Shown in pieces: positions 23,370 through 34,107 of a stretch of DNA of 64,000 nt; positions within the stretch are counted from its first letter, which is position 1, and each line of letters begins with the position of its first letter. Location of the stretch: assembly GCF_921293095.1 (NCBI RefSeq), contig NC_060252.1, forward strand, positions 37,758,881 through 37,822,880. Direction: 5' to 3'. Below the pieces are notes generated by a model that saw nothing but the letters and a program-made list of their open reading frames with translations, was not told the DNA's origin and searched no databases. The DNA is from Ischnura elegans (lineage: Eukaryota > Arthropoda > Insecta > Odonata > Coenagrionidae). Both the position numbers and the translations under genes were made by a program.

Positions 23370-23790
23370 GTTCGTGGATCTGTCCATCTTCTGGCTTTTC
23401 GCCGCGTTGATTCTCAGAGGTTGACAACAGTTACGCCGGGATTCCACCAGGCGTCTTAAGGTCGAAGTGCCGATATCGACATTTTTTCTACGTTTAAATA
23501 GCTCATTCTATCGCTGCTGGGCTATGATTGGCCGGATTTTAGAACACTATCTTCCAAACGTTAGTCAGATGGTATCCGTCTTCCCTATTGAAGTTTCTTG
23601 GCATTTTGATGATCTCACCTGACTTCCTTATCAGCCTGCGATAATATCTGGGATTGCTACACAAACGCAGCCAAAATGACGACATCACCATTTTGACCTG
23701 AGGAAGACTGGTGGAATCTCGTTGAAACTGTCGTCAAACTCTGACAACCAACGCGGCGAAAACCCGGAAGATGGAGAGGTTCACTAATTC
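23370..23790. mobile_element. Diverged inverted pair of the 22-kb palindrome unit
   Basis: Left arm 23370-23469 and right arm 23689-23790 are inverted copies (about 80% identical by eye) around a 220-bp spacer. Shared blocks include CCATCTTC(T/C)GG, TTTTCGCCGCGTTG, GATTCCACCAG and the (C/A)GGTC end. They are homologous to the 78-bp arms at 21865-22028. This looks like an older insertion of the same kind. No flanking duplication found. Confidence 0.7.
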
Positions 23791-23883
23791 AGAACGCCAC
23801 GGAAGATTACAAATCAATGCAGGTAAATGCTGACCAGGTCTGCTTTACATATGCTGGCTAGGTCTGACAGGGTCTGCTGAAAT

Positions 23884-23970
23884 TTTCCCCTGCAAAACAC
23901 CCCAGAGGTGGCTCGCAGGGTGTGTGTGTGTGGATTATGTGGATGTAGATATACCCTTAGAATTTCACGA
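23884..23970 (+). repeat. Dispersed repeat end, related to copies at 2963 and 40220 (diverged)
   Basis: GAGGTGGCTCGCAGGGTGTG is followed by a short (GT)n run, then ATTATGTGGATGTAGATA and a later TTTCACG. This parallels the TTGCAGGGTATTATGTAGAT segment of the other copies. The match is partial. Confidence 0.4.
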
Positions 23971-23979
23971 TTATAGCCT

Positions 23980-24579
23980 AATTTTTAAGCGAAGTATCCG
24001 ACAGCAAAACAGATCGATCGAGAGAGAGAGGGGTAAGGGTCTTCTTGATTTCCTGATCCCTGCAGCACAAGAGATCTATCACGATCGTGATCAAATTTAA
24101 TTCGACTCGATTCGCATCACAATCAAATGCTAACGCTAAATTCGACTTCAGCGATCAAGTATGAAGCGCTTGACATATAAACGGCGGGTGACTTCGAGGG
24201 GACCATGTTGAATGGCAGTTAAGGGACTTGAGAGTGGACCGGCTTCCAATAAAACCTTTTCGACAGCTTCATGAGAAATCCTCGCGAGGTGACTTTTCGA
24301 TTTTCAACACTTCTGCATGTACTGCAGGTGATGAAGGTGAAGAAACTAACACCAAACCCTGAACGAGAGAAAACCATGCACTTACAACTCATTGCTGCAG
24401 CTCTACCCTCTCTTAACAAGACAATACAGGGTTATCATAAAATAATGGTGCAGTTTTGACAATGGTTTAAATGAAGACAGAATTACTTACGGTTTATGTT
24501 TTTTTTATTCTACGAATTTATCGTCTCAAATAGTTCTTTACATAATTAATAAATTTCAATATGTGCGCCCTTACTCGAA
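23980..24579. other. Non-coding stretch, nothing firm
   Basis: Contains a GAGAGAGAGAG tract near 24019-24030 and short overlapping frames at 24219-24459 without family signals. Confidence 0.4.
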
Positions 24580-24772
24580 CGACCCGAGATAAACCCGGCG
24601 TCCACATTAGCCTTCTGCTAACGAACAGCGCTTAACATCCTACCCTACGGACTTGAAATGCCCTTCTCAAATAGCAGGGAAGGGAAGGATCAAAATAATC
24701 TCTGTCACCGCCGGGATTTGAACCCGGTCCGACGGGTGGGAAGCCAACACTCTAGCCACACCACAAACCCGT
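24580..24772 (-). mobile_element. tRNA-derived SINE, family A, 3'-truncated
   Basis: The minus strand shows the tRNA-like head with TGTGGTGTGGCTAGAGTGTT, a B-box GGGTTCAAATCCCGGCGG and body remnants ending CGCCGGGTTTATCTC. It matches the full-length family members but lacks the outer 3' part. Confidence 0.8.
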
Positions 24773-24889
24773 TTTTAAATATGTTTGTTTGCATTGACGC
24801 TAACGAGTGGTTCGGTGGGAAAGGGGACTTTTCAGTCTCGACCTCGCCCGAACAAAGACATCTATTATTATTACTAATCACAACTCATT

Positions 24890-25035
24890 TCCGCCGTTAC
24901 ACTCGGATCACTTTGTCCGTCAGCGACGCGAGTGGCGACTTTTGTAAACCCATTTAAATACGCGGCTGGTAAAAACACTTTTAGAGGCAGACTTGAGAAT
25001 CCTCTCATGTAATATTCGAGAGATTAGGATTGGCA
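24890..25035 (-). repeat. Solo copy of the 31.7-kb foldback element's internal unit
   Basis: 24912-24958 is an exact 47-bp inverted match to 31894-31940. Homology extends on both sides, including the GACTTGAGAATCCTCT end matching AGAGGATCCTCAAGTC. The terminal inverted repeats are absent, so it is an internal fragment. It lies directly upstream of the CpG-rich stretch. Confidence 0.85.
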
Positions 25036-25059
25036 CCCCTCAATAAATGATTTGTGACA

Positions 25060-25462
25060 TTAGCCAATTTTTTCGATCCATCCTACAACACACACACGGA
25101 GGCGTGTCAAGAGCAGCAAAGTCTCGAGGAGAACGAAGGAGAGGAGGAGGAGAGGGAGGGTGGGAGGTGGAGGGAGGCGGGTAGGGGAGGGTAGGAGTAG
25201 GTGGGCGGCGCCGTGCGAAGGTTTCATAAGGGAGAGAACTTGGTCGAACTCCCGTACAACTGTTAAGGCACGCGACAGGAGAGCATCGGCCGACCTCACC
25301 CTCTACGGACTACTCCGAAAACCACCAAGCAAAACAACACACCTTTACGGCGTATCCGCATCTTATCCCGGACTTAGTGCTTCGTGAAGAGAGAGAGAGA
25401 GGACACGAGAGTAATCCGAGAGCTGCCGCAAGGGAAGGCGCCGTCTTTGTCAGTCGGTGAGT
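25060..25462 (+). promoter_or_regulatory. GC/GAGA-rich candidate promoter with donor-like GTGAGT
   Basis: The region starts with a G-rich purine tract (25133-25203) with many GGG runs, then becomes CpG-rich. It contains GAAGAGAGAGAGAGAGGA at about 25386-25403, which could bind GAGA factor. The final segment CTTTGTCAGTCG is followed by GTGAGT (25457-25462), a good 5' splice-site match, as at the end of a non-coding first exon. No TATA box is seen. The direction and function are inferred. Confidence 0.35.
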
Positions 25463-25644
25463 AGAAAGCAAGTGCGGGTTGCGACTTTCCATTTTTTTTC
25501 CTTACAATTCAGAGATTGCGGTCGAGTTTTTTCGCGGAATCCTCTTCTTTGCGTGTGCTCCGGTTGTGTGCGTAATGTGTAACCATGCGACGTCCGTCCG
25601 ATTTCCTCTCACGCGGGCAAATGGAGACATGGGGGGTCGGGGAT

Positions 25645-25665
25645 GGGGGGGGGGGGGGGGGGGGG
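25645..25665 (+). repeat. Poly-G run of 21 bases
   Basis: An uninterrupted run of 21 G follows GGATGGG-like sequence. Long poly-G is rare in animal DNA, prone to slippage and sequencing error, and able to form quadruplexes. Open frames through it (Pro-rich on the minus strand) are artefacts. Confidence 0.9.
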
Positions 25666-25728
25666 AAATAGGGAAATGTGAGATGCATGCAAAAGATGTC
25701 CGATTCGCGGAAGGAACGTCTCTCTTCC

Positions 25729-25985
25729 CAGAGGCGTAACTAGGAATATGCTTTGGGGGGGATGGGATGGCCTGAGGCGGCGACCCCCCCCCAGGCAACG
25801 GGGGGTCCGGGAAAATTTTTGAAAAGTGATATGCCCGAAATACATTTTATATCATTTTGTCACTTAAAATTTAACTTAAAGCAGATGCAGTTATTATAAG
25901 TCAAAACTAGACAATATATTTAAATATTTTTTTTGTTTATCTGAGGCTTTAGGGGGGATCCATCCCCCTCATAGTTACGCCACTG
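25729..25985. mobile_element. hAT-like MITE, 257 bp, exact 8-bp target duplication
   Basis: Ends are CAGAGGCGTAACTAGGAA (left) and CTCATAGTTACGCCACTG (right), which pair as terminal inverted repeats with a few mismatches. TCTCTTCC flanks both sides (25721-25728 and 25986-25993), the 8-bp duplication typical of hAT transposons. Inside are G- and C-rich subterminal runs and an AT-rich core with no ORF. Non-autonomous. Confidence 0.88.
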
Positions 25986-26114
25986 TCTCTTCCTCCCTTG
26001 CCAATCTGTGTAACTTTGCGGGCGACCGAAACGAGTGAGATGAGTAGCTCCTATTTTATTTCTGCTCTTCTCCGTCTTAGATTGAGACCATCCCTCTCCG
26101 CGAGGTTTTACCCC

Positions 26115-26317
26115 TTTCGGTCAACAGATCGTATCCAAAGTGAACGGTTCCTTCCAGTCTTTTTGACTCACTCAACATTTGGTAATTTTATTCATATTTT
26201 TAAGTCAATTAATACCAGAGTAATTTTTGAAGTACTAAGATTGACTCTGTTCGATCAACAGATCGTGCTCCAAGTGTAATGTTCCTGGTCTTTTTGACTT
26301 GCTCAGCGCTTAAAATA
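26115..26317. repeat. Tandem dimer, 134-bp period
   Basis: TCAACAGATCGT starts at 26121 and recurs at 26255, followed in both by CCAAGTG/CCAAAGTG, GTTCCT and TCTTTTTGACT(C/T)(A/G)CTCA. The copies are diverged and the connecting segment is AT-rich. The 93-codon frame crossing it is not credible. Confidence 0.7.
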
Positions 26318-27039
26318 CATCTTTAAATCCTAACGGAGAATACTAAAATAAGTCGATGCAGAATTATATAACATTAAATACTGACGTATTCGAGCGTGTG
26401 GGAAGTCAGACGACTGCATGAATGAACCAGAATGAACGCAACCTCTGTCTACGCTGGGCACACGGCAATTAAGGTCACGCCCACCTAGTTCAGAAAGTAT
26501 TTTTCTGGGTTCCAGATCTTTCTGGGAACCACAGGTGGTTCCCTTCTTTCCAGATTTCTTTCATTTTCATCGATTCTGAAGATGACCTTCGCATTCGTGG
26601 ATTTTTGTCTTCTCTCGAACTGACTCTTACGAAGATAATGGCCGTTGATTCACACGCTGTATTTATTTTCAAAAATGAGATTTAACATAAATAATGTTTT
26701 ATATATACATAAAATAGGAGCCAAAAGTGGTAAGCAGTGCACGGCATCTATAAATTTAATAGATAATTTTTAAAATATATCTTTCCTCTCCGGCACTCTA
26801 TTTTCGAGCTTCCCCGACCTTTGCCAGCTGAAGTAAGTCAAAGTTTAAACAAGAGCGATAGTTCATGATAAGTAACCGGTACATCCATTCCACAAACTTT
26901 CCATATTTCGCATTTATTTTTATTGGATCTCTCACTCAGTAATTCAACCCGAAGATTTTTTGGATAGGAAAGGGTAGAGCTCGTCCCGAACTAAGCTATA
27001 GGCGTGTGAATTTCATACCTTCATTGTAGGAGGCCCCGG
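26318..27039. other. Non-coding stretch, nothing recognised
   Basis: AT-rich with one short minus frame (26490-26672) of no known family. No repeat or RNA gene seen. Confidence 0.5.
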
Positions 27040-27159
27040 GAGGCCACCTGGCACTTGGAGGATTTTGTTTTGGGTTGTCTGAAGGCTTCACCCGGGATAT
27101 GAACCCGGACCTCTCGATCAGAAGCCAAGCGCTCTACCTGCTGGACTACTACGCTCCCA
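27040..27159 (-). mobile_element. tRNA-derived SINE, family B
   Basis: The minus strand reads GGGAGCGTAGTAGTCCAGCA, GGTAGAGCGCTTGGCTTCTG and the B-box GGGTTCATATCCCGGG, then a body ending in GGCCTCCCGGGGCCTCC. Box A and box B are well spaced for Pol III. The acceptor ends do not pair, so this is a SINE head and not a tRNA. Confidence 0.8.
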
Positions 27160-27827
27160 CTTTCATTGGATATAATATTTCGCACATTTAAAACACCCAG
27201 ATACCATAATACAGCTTTAGAGAAATCTTTAATATATGATCCTGTTCCTTTTTTTACGACTCTGTTTAACAACATAAATGAAAATAAGCCTTAAAAACAG
27301 AGAAAATTCTGGTTCTGAAATTTTTGCGCCCAGCTTTATTTCTTAAGCCAAAACTTTTATAACACTCAAAGGAGCTACGCATTCAATGCCGGCCCGATTT
27401 TCTTGAACACCGTCAAATACGGCCTCTAAAACAAGAAAGAAAAATAGGAAGTGGTTTTCGCGCCCAGTGGCGCAGCGAGGGAGTTTTGGGGGTAAAAATC
27501 CCCCCCCCAGAGCTCACAGAAATTTTTAAGTTTAATCCATTTTACTTAATTGGCTTGATATTACTAATAGAATAGTGTAAGGATCAATAAAATATCCCTC
27601 AGAAAGACGTAAAACTCACCACTTTGACCCGTTCATCTTAAAATTCCGCAATTTATTAATCTCGCACCTACCGCTTATCCTGGTGGGTATTCCACACACC
27701 CCGGTAATAGTTGAACCTTAACTTAATTCCGAGCTGCGCCCCTGTACTGCACCACTCCGCGAAAGTCTCCATCAACAGTTAGTTCCATTTCCAATTAAAA
27801 TAGTAAGATTATTTACTCAGCAATCCA

Positions 27828-27895
27828 GCGCGCCGGGATTTGAATCCTGGCTGACGGCGTATGTAATCCAACAATAAAGACCACACCAAACTCGG
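27828..27895 (-). mobile_element. SINE family A head fragment
   Basis: The minus strand shows TTTGGTGTGGTCTTTATTGT and a B-box AGGATTTGAATCCCGG with its usual spacing. Only the tRNA-like part remains. It lies inside the 849-bp hAT-like element. Confidence 0.55.
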
Positions 27896-27924
27896 CACAC
27901 ATAGCAACCCGGGGTAAAATCTTT

Positions 27925-28245
27925 AAGGAGGAAAAAGATGGAGAGCTGGCAGTGAGAAAGAGTGGAGGATGGAAGGAAGCGCCGGGAGAAAACTGACGGG
28001 GAAAGATTGGAGCCGTTTGAGGCGAGGGACGGAGAGGGGAAGGCAGAACGCGGGAAAAGATGGGGTTCGTGCGCAGTATGAATTTATTATTTATTATTTT
28101 TTTTAAAGGGATAAGGGAAGGAGAGGATGGAAGCGTGGGAGGATGAGAAGCTGTGGAGGAAAACTGGTCGGAGGGAGAGAATAAGGAAAATATTAAGAGG
28201 GTGAAAAAGGTAGCGTGGAAGATAAGTAAGGGGTAAAAGATTAAA
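27925..28245 (+). repeat. Long purine-rich strand-asymmetric tract
   Basis: About 320 bases dominated by A and G on the plus strand (for example GGAAGGAGAGGATGGAAG), broken by a short AT patch near 28080-28100. It may form triplex or quadruplex DNA. It lies inside the hAT-like element. No coding signal. Confidence 0.65.
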
Positions 28246-28321
28246 TAATATGTAGCCTAGTGAATAGTTGCACCTAAACCCCCCCCCAGCCTTAATTCCT
28301 GGCTGCGCCCCTGTTCGCGCC

Positions 28322-31300
28322 GTAACTTCCGTTAAAATACTGCTATTTACAAACGGCGCACACGGGTCGAAAGAGGGAAGCTTGCTCAAGGCCATGCACA
28401 CGATCGGAAGACTCGAAAGCGGCTAACGCGTACAATTCTGTTTGATTTTATGCAATATTTTAAGGAACAGGCTCCACATAAATTCGATCCTCAGAACAAC
28501 TACCAATAATAATCTCATTGATAAATTCGTGTCTGATTTGAACTAACGCGCTGATTAAATGAGCAGTGTGATAACTCTAGAAAGAGTCCGCGGTAGATTT
28601 CATTCCGAGTCACGAACACAAACATGAATCTCATCAATCATCACACGCTCTGCCGTTGATTTTAGGGACAATCTCGAACGACTTATTTTCCCATTTGCTT
28701 GCCGTTCTAGCAGAAGATTTGAGTGAAGCAGAGATTTCGTCACTGAGCTGGCGTGCCAAGCGTTGTCCACGCGCATTCCGCCGGTATCACGTGTTTAAAC
28801 CGAGGAGGACGAGGAAAACCGAGGACCGACGAGGAAATCGGCACAATCGTTGGTACTCCTCATTCAAGCGCGCGAAACGAATCTCAGCTGCCTTGCGTTG
28901 AAGCAAAATTGGCTACGGGGCATTTATTGGTGAAGGGAGTCACGGAGAGCAATGAGATTATTGTTTTGATCCATACACGTAGCCTGTTTTACTTTACAAT
29001 GATACTTAAAGACGGCTCAATTAATCGTGTTTCTTATTCCGAAAGCTAAGCCTGGATATTATCTTTCGCGCCTCATCGATGATACTATGCGAGGAGCAGA
29101 TAAAGGTTGTGATGTTTTGACTGGTTTAAAGACAAGCTGAAGCAATGTTAAGTACTTAGAGGTATTTCCATCCTTTCACCTCAGAATGGGGATCCAATTA
29201 AATATGCCAAAAGCTACCTCAATGCATAACAGTTATGGTACATATTTTGTATAGCAAGTCGTTCGTACATATAATTTGTATGCCCAGTAGACGTATAAAA
29301 TATACAGCTCTTCACAATAAAAAAACTAAGTTAACGGGGCACAACGCCTACAATTTTGTGAGCTCAACCACAAGTGATACCTGACATGGCATTCTCAACC
29401 ATGTTATCGTGAAGTGTAGACCTCGTAACATCGATAGCGAGTTTTTCCGGGCAACATTTACGGTAGCTGCCTTTTCGTCAAGGTCAATAATCAAACTTTC
29501 GCTGAAATTGCTGATGATATCACCGCGAAGAGTAGAGCGTGATGCTGTAAGCAATGTCAGCGAAAGCTCGAGAGTTAGCCATGACGCATCGTAAACAAAA
29601 AAAAAAAACTTTATCAAGATATGATCAGCTCGTAAGGAATTTTGAAATGTAAAGCTAGTGCACGAATATCCCTCTAATTTGGCTAAAATGCGGTGCGTCG
29701 TGAATTGTACGTTTGAAATAATAAACAGAGTTAACAGCTTCGGAATTTACTTGTTGGAAGGTATAGACAAATTCCTATTATAATAACGAATTAACTGGAT
29801 ATTTTTTTTACCATATTTTCAACGAAAATTAATACGTTCATCCCTGAAGTAGTTGTATACTATACTTATTAAAGTGTATAGTAATTAGTATACTGCTACT
29901 TTAGGGAATACTGTACTATGTATAGTATTATTGGTGAATCTTCCCAGATAATGCTCTTTTCACACATTCGTTCAAAAAGACCCGAGTTCACCACAGTAAA
30001 TAACCATTCAAATTAATGCCTGAACCCTTTTTTCACATCAAGATTATATAGAGAAGGGATATTAACAGGATTAGCATATCCCTCTACCTTAGATGCTTTG
30101 CATCAGTCGAGGTCCAAGCATGTCTATCTGTAATAAAATTGATGACTATGATCGTGTAAATGATGGTTTAAGTCTGTTTTCACCATGGTATGCTTCAATT
30201 AGGCGCCTCTTCGCTGTGCATATTACTGCCGATATTGGAATTAACGATTACGAATACGCTTACCAAATACGAGCCTATTGGTGGATGAAATGAGAGCCTA
30301 TAGAGCCGGCATCTTATGACTCACGTTGTGTATATTCGCCTCGCTCTTCGGATGACGGCATCATTTGCAGCTCGCGCTCCTTCGTCTCAGGCCACATGAA
30401 AAGCCGAATAACCGGAATTCAAGCATCACTTACCAAGCTTGCTGAAAGGTGGATACGCAGTAGGACGTACACGAAAACTTGAAAGAAAAAGCTTGATTTG
30501 TGGATGGCAGTTAGAAATCCGAGAGGAAAATAATTCCATCGTAGAAAGATATTGAATTTCCGCGACAGGTTCTGCGGTGTACACACGTTTTTATGACCTC
30601 ATTCCGTTTTCAATTCGCTTTGACATCGGAAAATATTTAGAGTTAGTCGCCTCTGGTGTTCGGGTTAGTGAGTGTGAATAAGGATCGAAATTGGATCACT
30701 TACGTGCCACGGACTTCCAGTCGGCCCGAAACAGAAAACGAAGAAACGTGCAAGAGAATGTAACATCTTAGTTGACAGTTCAAATATTGTTGTTCTGGCA
30801 TTGGATTTATCGACCAGAATTGTATTCAAAACTAATGACGTTAATAATGTCAGGAGGAAAAAGGGGACGGGGAAGTACCAATCTGATTATTCACATATAT
30901 TTTTTACGTACATTATATTGCATTGTTTCAGATAGGTAATTGATTGTTTTAAATCCCTAAAGAACCGATCTAAATAAATGTAATAAAATTAGAATGAAGT
31001 ATATTTCGAAGATGAAACAATGCTGTAGCGAATTAGATTGGTCTGGGGGTTCAAATCCCCCCACCCAAATGTGTTGGAGATAAGGCCGTATGAGTAACAC
31101 TCCAAATGAACCATTCTAAATTCACCCTACTCATGAACTTGTTTCACTTGGTCTGACTTGTATCCTGGCTTCGGCCCTGAGAGAAAAAATTAATACATAC
31201 GTAAGGGGGAATAAAAACGTAAAGGGATACGATTTTGCATCATCGCATGACCGACAAGTAGGTATACGGCGAGCAGAAAGTTTACGGAGGGAAAATGAAA

Positions 31301-31722
31301 GTCGGATAGATAGCAAGAATCGTTAAAAGGGATGGAAGGTTTTCCCTTTCCAAGAAACCGTCGACAGGTGAGGAGTAATCTCTCTTTCACATTCTGCGTG
31401 CATTAAGAGCACAGATTAGACGGAAATGCTTGTAGAACTGCTCTTCCCTTATCCTAGTGTCTCCCATGTCCATTTGCAGCAACTCACAAATCAAGTGCTT
31501 TAAAGGAAAACTTCCACTTCGGTCCCTTTCTTTTCTTTCTGAGCTCCAAATCGACAGGGAAAAGCAAGCATTAAGTATAACTGATTTCAGACGTCTCATA
31601 GTAACCAAGTGATAGCAGAAAAAAAAACCCTCAGAAAGCCAGCATACAAGGTGGAGACGAATTGTGTCTCGAAATTTTAAACCTGGATAGCTGATGCCAG
31701 TATGAACCAAAAATTACCAACG
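28322..31722. other. Non-coding stretch with a small inverted repeat and a tRNA-like T-arm
   Basis: An imperfect inverted repeat spans 29842-29906 (CCCTGAAGTAGTTGTATAC with GTATACTGCTACTTTAGGG, plus inner ACTATAC/GTATAGT). GGGGGTTCAAATCCCCCC near 31047-31064 is a B-box-like stem, likely a SINE relic. The CpG-bearing frame at 28656-28901 has no recognised family. No gene can be supported. Confidence 0.45.
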
Positions 31723-32778
31723 ATGTTTAGGTCGAAAACGCACCATTTTTATACTACAGAAACTTTGAGCCAAGCGCTCCGATTGGCCGCCAGTTTGCCC
31801 TGTTTTCCGAATACCTTGGACAAATCATGACCACGAGTATTACAATAGAGGATCCTCAAGTCTGCCTCACAATTTTTTGTCGCCCGCCGCGCCTTTAAAT
31901 GGGTTTACAAAAGTCGCCACTCGCGTCGCTGACGGACAAATTGATCAGTGTTTCACGGGGAAATAAGGTAAAATTTGGGGTGTAAATCAAAATTTACGTT
32001 CATGTTGATGTGATTTATCTAGTTCATAACTCTTCAATGCTATTCCTTGCATTTGCAAAGATCATACTGCAAAGTATTGGAAATAAGTGGATCGCGTTGC
32101 ACGCGTCACTGCGCAGCGGATATTTTTGAAAGCCGATTAAAACGCGACCAAAGTGGCGACAGGAACTATCCATCTATGGAATGGATATGGGCCTCTTTTA
32201 TGCAGTCCACCTTGTGTTGTCTGTTCGGGGCATATCCTTATAAGTGACGGGGAAGGACATACCAAAACAAAAGAGGATCCTCAAGTCGGTCTCTAAGTGC
32301 GTTGTCACACACCGCGCATTTAAACGGGTTTACAAAAGTCGCCACTCGTGTCGCCAACGGACAAATTAATCCGAGTTTCACGGAAAATTAAGGTGTAATT
32401 AGGGGGTATTAAGCGAAATTTATGCATATGATGATGTGATCTATCAAATTCATAATTTTTCAATGCTATTCCTCGCGATCACAAAAATTATGATGCAAAA
32501 TAGTGGAAAAAATTGGATCGCATTGCACTCATCACAGCGCCGCGGATGTTTTTGAAAATCGATCAAAATGCGACCGAAGTGGCAACAGAAATCAGTCTTC
32601 TATGGGATGGAATCGGGCCACCTCTTTGCTGTCCCCTTGCTCATGGCTTTGAATACATTGCCTGACGGACGTCGCTATGTATCCAAGACATCCGGCAACA
32701 GGGCAAACTCGCGGCCAATCGGAACGCTTGGCTTAAAGTTTCTATAGTTTAGAGGTGGAGTGTTTTTGACCTAAACAT
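31723..32778. mobile_element. Foldback-type element, about 1.05 kb, with two internal 425-bp units
   Basis: Terminal inverted repeats of at least 78 bp lie at 31725-31802 and 32699-32776 (about 80% identical by eye). They start GTTTAGGTC and end GACCTAAAC, with AT outside both. Weaker pairing continues inwards past CTTGGA. Between them are two direct units of period 425 bp (31848-32272 and 32273 to about 32680), each opening GAGGATCCTCAAGTC. Each unit contains TTTACAAAAGTCGCCACTCG. There is no transposase. A third unit lies inverted at 24890-25035. No target duplication is clear. The superfamily cannot be assigned. Confidence 0.8.
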
Positions 32779-34107
32779 TATGTTAATTTTTGGATTCCTA
32801 CTAGCATCAGCTATAAAGGGTAAATACTTTGTGACACAAGTTTTCTCTTGCCTGTATATATTAAGTCATTCAATAAATTTTCACTCACTTGCGTTTTACA
32901 GGAAGTACAAATTGCTAATTACAATATATTTATAGCTTAAAGAGAACTAGTCACTCAGTGCAAATACAAAAAAAATCAACATGCTTTTCAACGAAGAGAA
33001 AAGAAGTGAGTAGATGTGAGTAATCAATAAAAGTTTTATATTATCCACAGATTTGTGTTTTCCTGACAAAATAACCATAAAGACAAATATTTTACATGAA
33101 ATTAGTATATTTTCACGTAAATTTTTCCCAATATTCCTAGGTAAAAAGTCTCATGTGTCATCAATCTTGTGTTATTCCAACAATGAAAAAATACAATATG
33201 TTTCTTTCCGAAACTAGTCGTGATTTAAGCCATCTTTGCTGAAACATTCAATTCTTCCTTTCAAGGTGTGTGTTTATTTTGAGCAAAAGAGTACAAACCG
33301 TAGCGCTCATCGTGCATTGACGAGGAATGCGGGCATTTGCATACCACAGAACACTTGAACTCTTCGGGAGATAACTGGTTAGCCACCACAAGGGAGCCGT
33401 TACGAGAGGAGACGGTCGCCATTAACTTCGGAAAACTGAGTATACTTAAGGGGACGTTCAGCATGAAAGTTCACTTATGGGTGCATTTGCTTCTTCTTGG
33501 GTAAACCTTGGTGTTTTAAAGCCAAAGTGATTTTCAAAAGACCGCAATCAGAAAAAAAGTGAGCTTGAGTTATTAACGTTATACTTCTTCTTACGACCAC
33601 ATACAAGTTTTTTGGTTACCCTCCATTAATGGTATAGGATACATCTATTGGCCAAATAGATGTATCCTAGAGTGGTTCAGAAAAGGAAGTTAAGGAAGGT
33701 GTAAACACATGTATTCACACAAACCATAAGTTTAGAATTTTAAGTCTTGAAATAAATCGACGAGATAGATAAATCTCTATCAACATTTATGCGGCAACTA
33801 TAGTAGTGATTGTTATAATATTTTCCTTAAAATTGCCTATATTTTATGACTAATAAATCATCGTCATAATTAATGATCTACCTAATGAGGTGAGGGTTTA
33901 TTCCCGAGATATTCTCAAGTGGCTTAATCAAACGACCTATGCAAGCAAATTCCATCAAGCAAAGAAAAATTACCGTTATAACTCGGGAGTTCATGGCAGT
34001 TTACACTATACACAATTCTTGCAGAATTATTTTCTGTTCCGAATGAATATTCTCTTAGATATCCATTACATTCAATTATTTTAATTCCTTCGAGGAAAAC
34101 AATTTTT
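32779..34107. other. Non-coding stretch with one perfect small palindrome
   Basis: A perfect 15-bp inverted repeat, TAGGATACATCTATT (33635-33649) and AATAGATGTATCCTA (33655-33669), has a 5-nt loop. Otherwise AT-rich; the frames at 33261-33464 and 33890-34084 have no family match. Confidence 0.5.

Larger units (their letters stand above)
27465..28313. mobile_element. hAT-like non-autonomous element, 849 bp, exact 8-bp target duplication
   Basis: The left end CAGTGGCGCAGCGAGGGA and right end CCTGGCTGCGCCCCTG form terminal inverted repeats. TTCGCGCC flanks both (27457-27464 and 28314-28321). A second right-end-like sequence, AGTTGAACCTTAACTTAATT followed by GAGCTGCGCCCCTG, ends internally at 27744, so the element is composite. 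It contains a SINE-A head fragment (27828-27895) and a long purine-rich tract. No transposase ORF. Confidence 0.82.

Noticed and set aside
25479..25845. Gly- or Pro-rich frames on both strands
   Set aside because: Created by the poly-G run and G-rich composition.
27085..27155. Functional tRNA gene on the minus strand
   Set aside because: Box A and B are good, but the acceptor arm does not pair and the sequence continues into a SINE body.
28656..29049. CpG-bearing frames with a GRGKPRTDEEI-like stretch resembling a transposase linker
   Set aside because: Similarity is too short and the surrounding residues do not continue any transposase motif.
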